A stretch of DNA of 35,246 nt from Acidobacteriota bacterium. Its GTDB lineage: Bacteria > Acidobacteriota > Thermoanaerobaculia > Multivoradales > Multivoraceae. How positions within the stretch are numbered: position 1 is the stretch's first letter; every line of letters begins with the position of its first letter. Where the stretch lies: positions 1 through 35,246 of the forward strand of contig JAPOVF010000029.1 in NCBI GenBank assembly GCA_026708285.1. The letters are read 5' to 3'. A program made the position numbers and the translations under genes. Of the stretch, positions 34,636 to 35,246 are shown one piece after another. The notes under the pieces are model-generated. The model did not search any database, had not been told where the DNA came from, and saw nothing but the letters and a program-made list of their open reading frames with translations.

Positions 34636-35246
34636 GCCTCTTCGGGACCGACGGCATGCGTGCCGTCTTCGGCGCGCCGCCGCTCGACCGCTCGACCGTC
34701 CAGGCGGTCGGCTACTGGTTCGCCCGCCTCAGTCGGCCGGTGGACCCGCCGGCGGACTCGCGGCCGCTCCTGATCCTCGGCGGCGACACCCGCGACAGCC
34801 GGGAGGAGATCAAGGGCTGGCTCGCCGCCGCCGTGCGCGCCGCGGGAGTCGACGTCCGTTCGGCCGGCATCGTGCCGACGCCGGCGGTCGCGTTCCTGGT
34901 GGCCGAACTCGGCGCCGTCGGCGGCATGGTCGTCTCCGCCAGCCACAACCCCTGGACGGACAACGGGCTCAAACTGATCGGGGCCGACGGCTTCAAGGTC
35001 GACCCGGCGGTCGAGCGCGAGATCGAGGAGCGGATCGCCGCCGGCGCCCCGGGCCGCACTGGGTGCGCCGGCCTGACATCCGACCGCCCGCGGACGGGCG
35101 CTCGGACTGTGACGCGGGTGGCGCGAGGACGCGCCACCCGGGTTCTGGCCGGCATCCGGCGCGAAGCACCGGCCTCTGGAGCCTTGGGCGGCTCGGCCGA
35201 GCTCCGGGAAGAGTCCGGGCTCGCCGAGCGCTACCTGGACCACCTG
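34632..35246 (+). CDS. glmM: Phosphoglucosamine mutase, C-terminus missing
   Basis: The gene runs off the right edge; 205 codons are visible. It starts with TTG in a TTGA overlap with ybbR (SLFGTDGMRAVFG is the family N-terminus). The phosphoserine loop is VVSASHNPWTDNGLKLIGAD near residue 100, so the enzyme should be active. It makes glucosamine-1-phosphate for UDP-GlcNAc. After IEERIAAGAP the protein carries about 40-50 extra residues (GRTGCAGLTSDRPRTGARTV ... LAGIRREAPASG) before the normal sequence resumes at about SGLAERYLDHL. This insert is encoded by an intergenic-type palindromic repeat, in frame and without stops. Confidence 0.9.
   Translation, partial: MSLFGTDGMRAVFGAPPLDRSTVQAVGYWFARLSRPVDPPADSRPLLILGGDTRDSREEIKGWLAAAVRAAGVDVRSAGIVPTPAVAFLVAELGAVGGMVVSASHNPWTDNGLKLIGADGFKVDPAVEREIEERIAAGAPGRTGCAGLTSDRPRTGARTVTRVARGRATRVLAGIRREAPASGALGGSAELREESGLAERYLDHL
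35057..35159 (+). repeat. Palindromic repeat module A inside glmM, split by a 69-nt hairpin insert
   Basis: CACTGGGTGCGCCGGCC (35057-35073) and TTCTGGCCGGCATCCGG (35143-35159) equal the two halves of the copy after kdsC (23910-23943) with no mismatch. Between them are 69 nt (23 codons) made of two hairpins: TCCGA-C-CGCCCG / CGGGCG-C-TCGGA with loop CGGA (35079-35106), and GGGTGGCGCG / CGCGCCACCC with loop AGGA (35116-35139). All of it is open in the glmM frame. Confidence 0.85.

Overview
The window is a GC-rich, gene-dense stretch of a Gram-negative (LPS-making) bacterial chromosome. A full Kdo pathway (kdsB, kdsA, kdsD, kdsC), LolA, Tat components, lipoproteins and a GT-C-type membrane protein indicate a diderm cell. 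A CadC-type regulator with a TolB-like domain, alkaline-phosphatase-superfamily lipoproteins ending in a 'LKALGYV' tail, a dockerin-bearing hydrolase and a cdaA-ybbR-glmM operon in an LPS bacterium together resemble Acidobacteriota and relatives. This assignment is by gene content only; there is no rRNA in the window. GTG and TTG starts are common.

Layout. 1-6.2 kb: envelope and exported genes (truncated membrane phosphodiesterase, DUF4910-type aminopeptidase, GT-C-like membrane protein coupled to an exported protein). 6.2-11.2 kb: an SDR oxidoreductase, an alkaline-phosphatase-like lipoprotein, an exported two-domain protein and a GDSL-dockerin hydrolase. 11.2-13.9 kb: YchF-like GTPase, aat, and a membrane winged-helix regulator. 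13.95-15.25 kb holds no convincing protein gene. It appears to encode a large structured RNA of about 865 nt on the minus strand, with a near-consensus promoter, 5' and 3' ends that pair over 10 perfect base pairs, a T7 tract directly after the closing helix, and many GNRA-capped hairpins. 15.25-17.6 kb: tRNA-Phe, purH, lolA. 18.1-23.9 kb: an exported lipoprotein, then kdsB-pyrG-kdsA-kdsD-kdsC (Kdo synthesis and activation plus the CTP that activation uses). 24.2-27.4 kb: tatC-tatA, a CtpA-type protease and rpmG. 27.4-29.9 kb: tRNA-Asp, tRNA-Val, superoxide dismutase, an ECF-like sigma factor, an ArsR regulator and tRNA-Met. 29.9-35.2 kb: tilS, ftsH, and the coupled cdaA-ybbR-glmM operon, which links c-di-AMP synthesis to cell-wall precursor supply (glmM runs off the end).

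Two structures stand out. The first is the candidate ornate RNA at 14.2-15.07 kb. The second is a modular family of short palindromic repeats. It fills all four convergent intergenic gaps (6.96, 17.6-18.1, 23.9-24.2 and 27.2 kb). One module also lies in frame inside glmM, split by a 69-nt insert made of two hairpins, and a partial module probably lies in frame inside the aminopeptidase gene.
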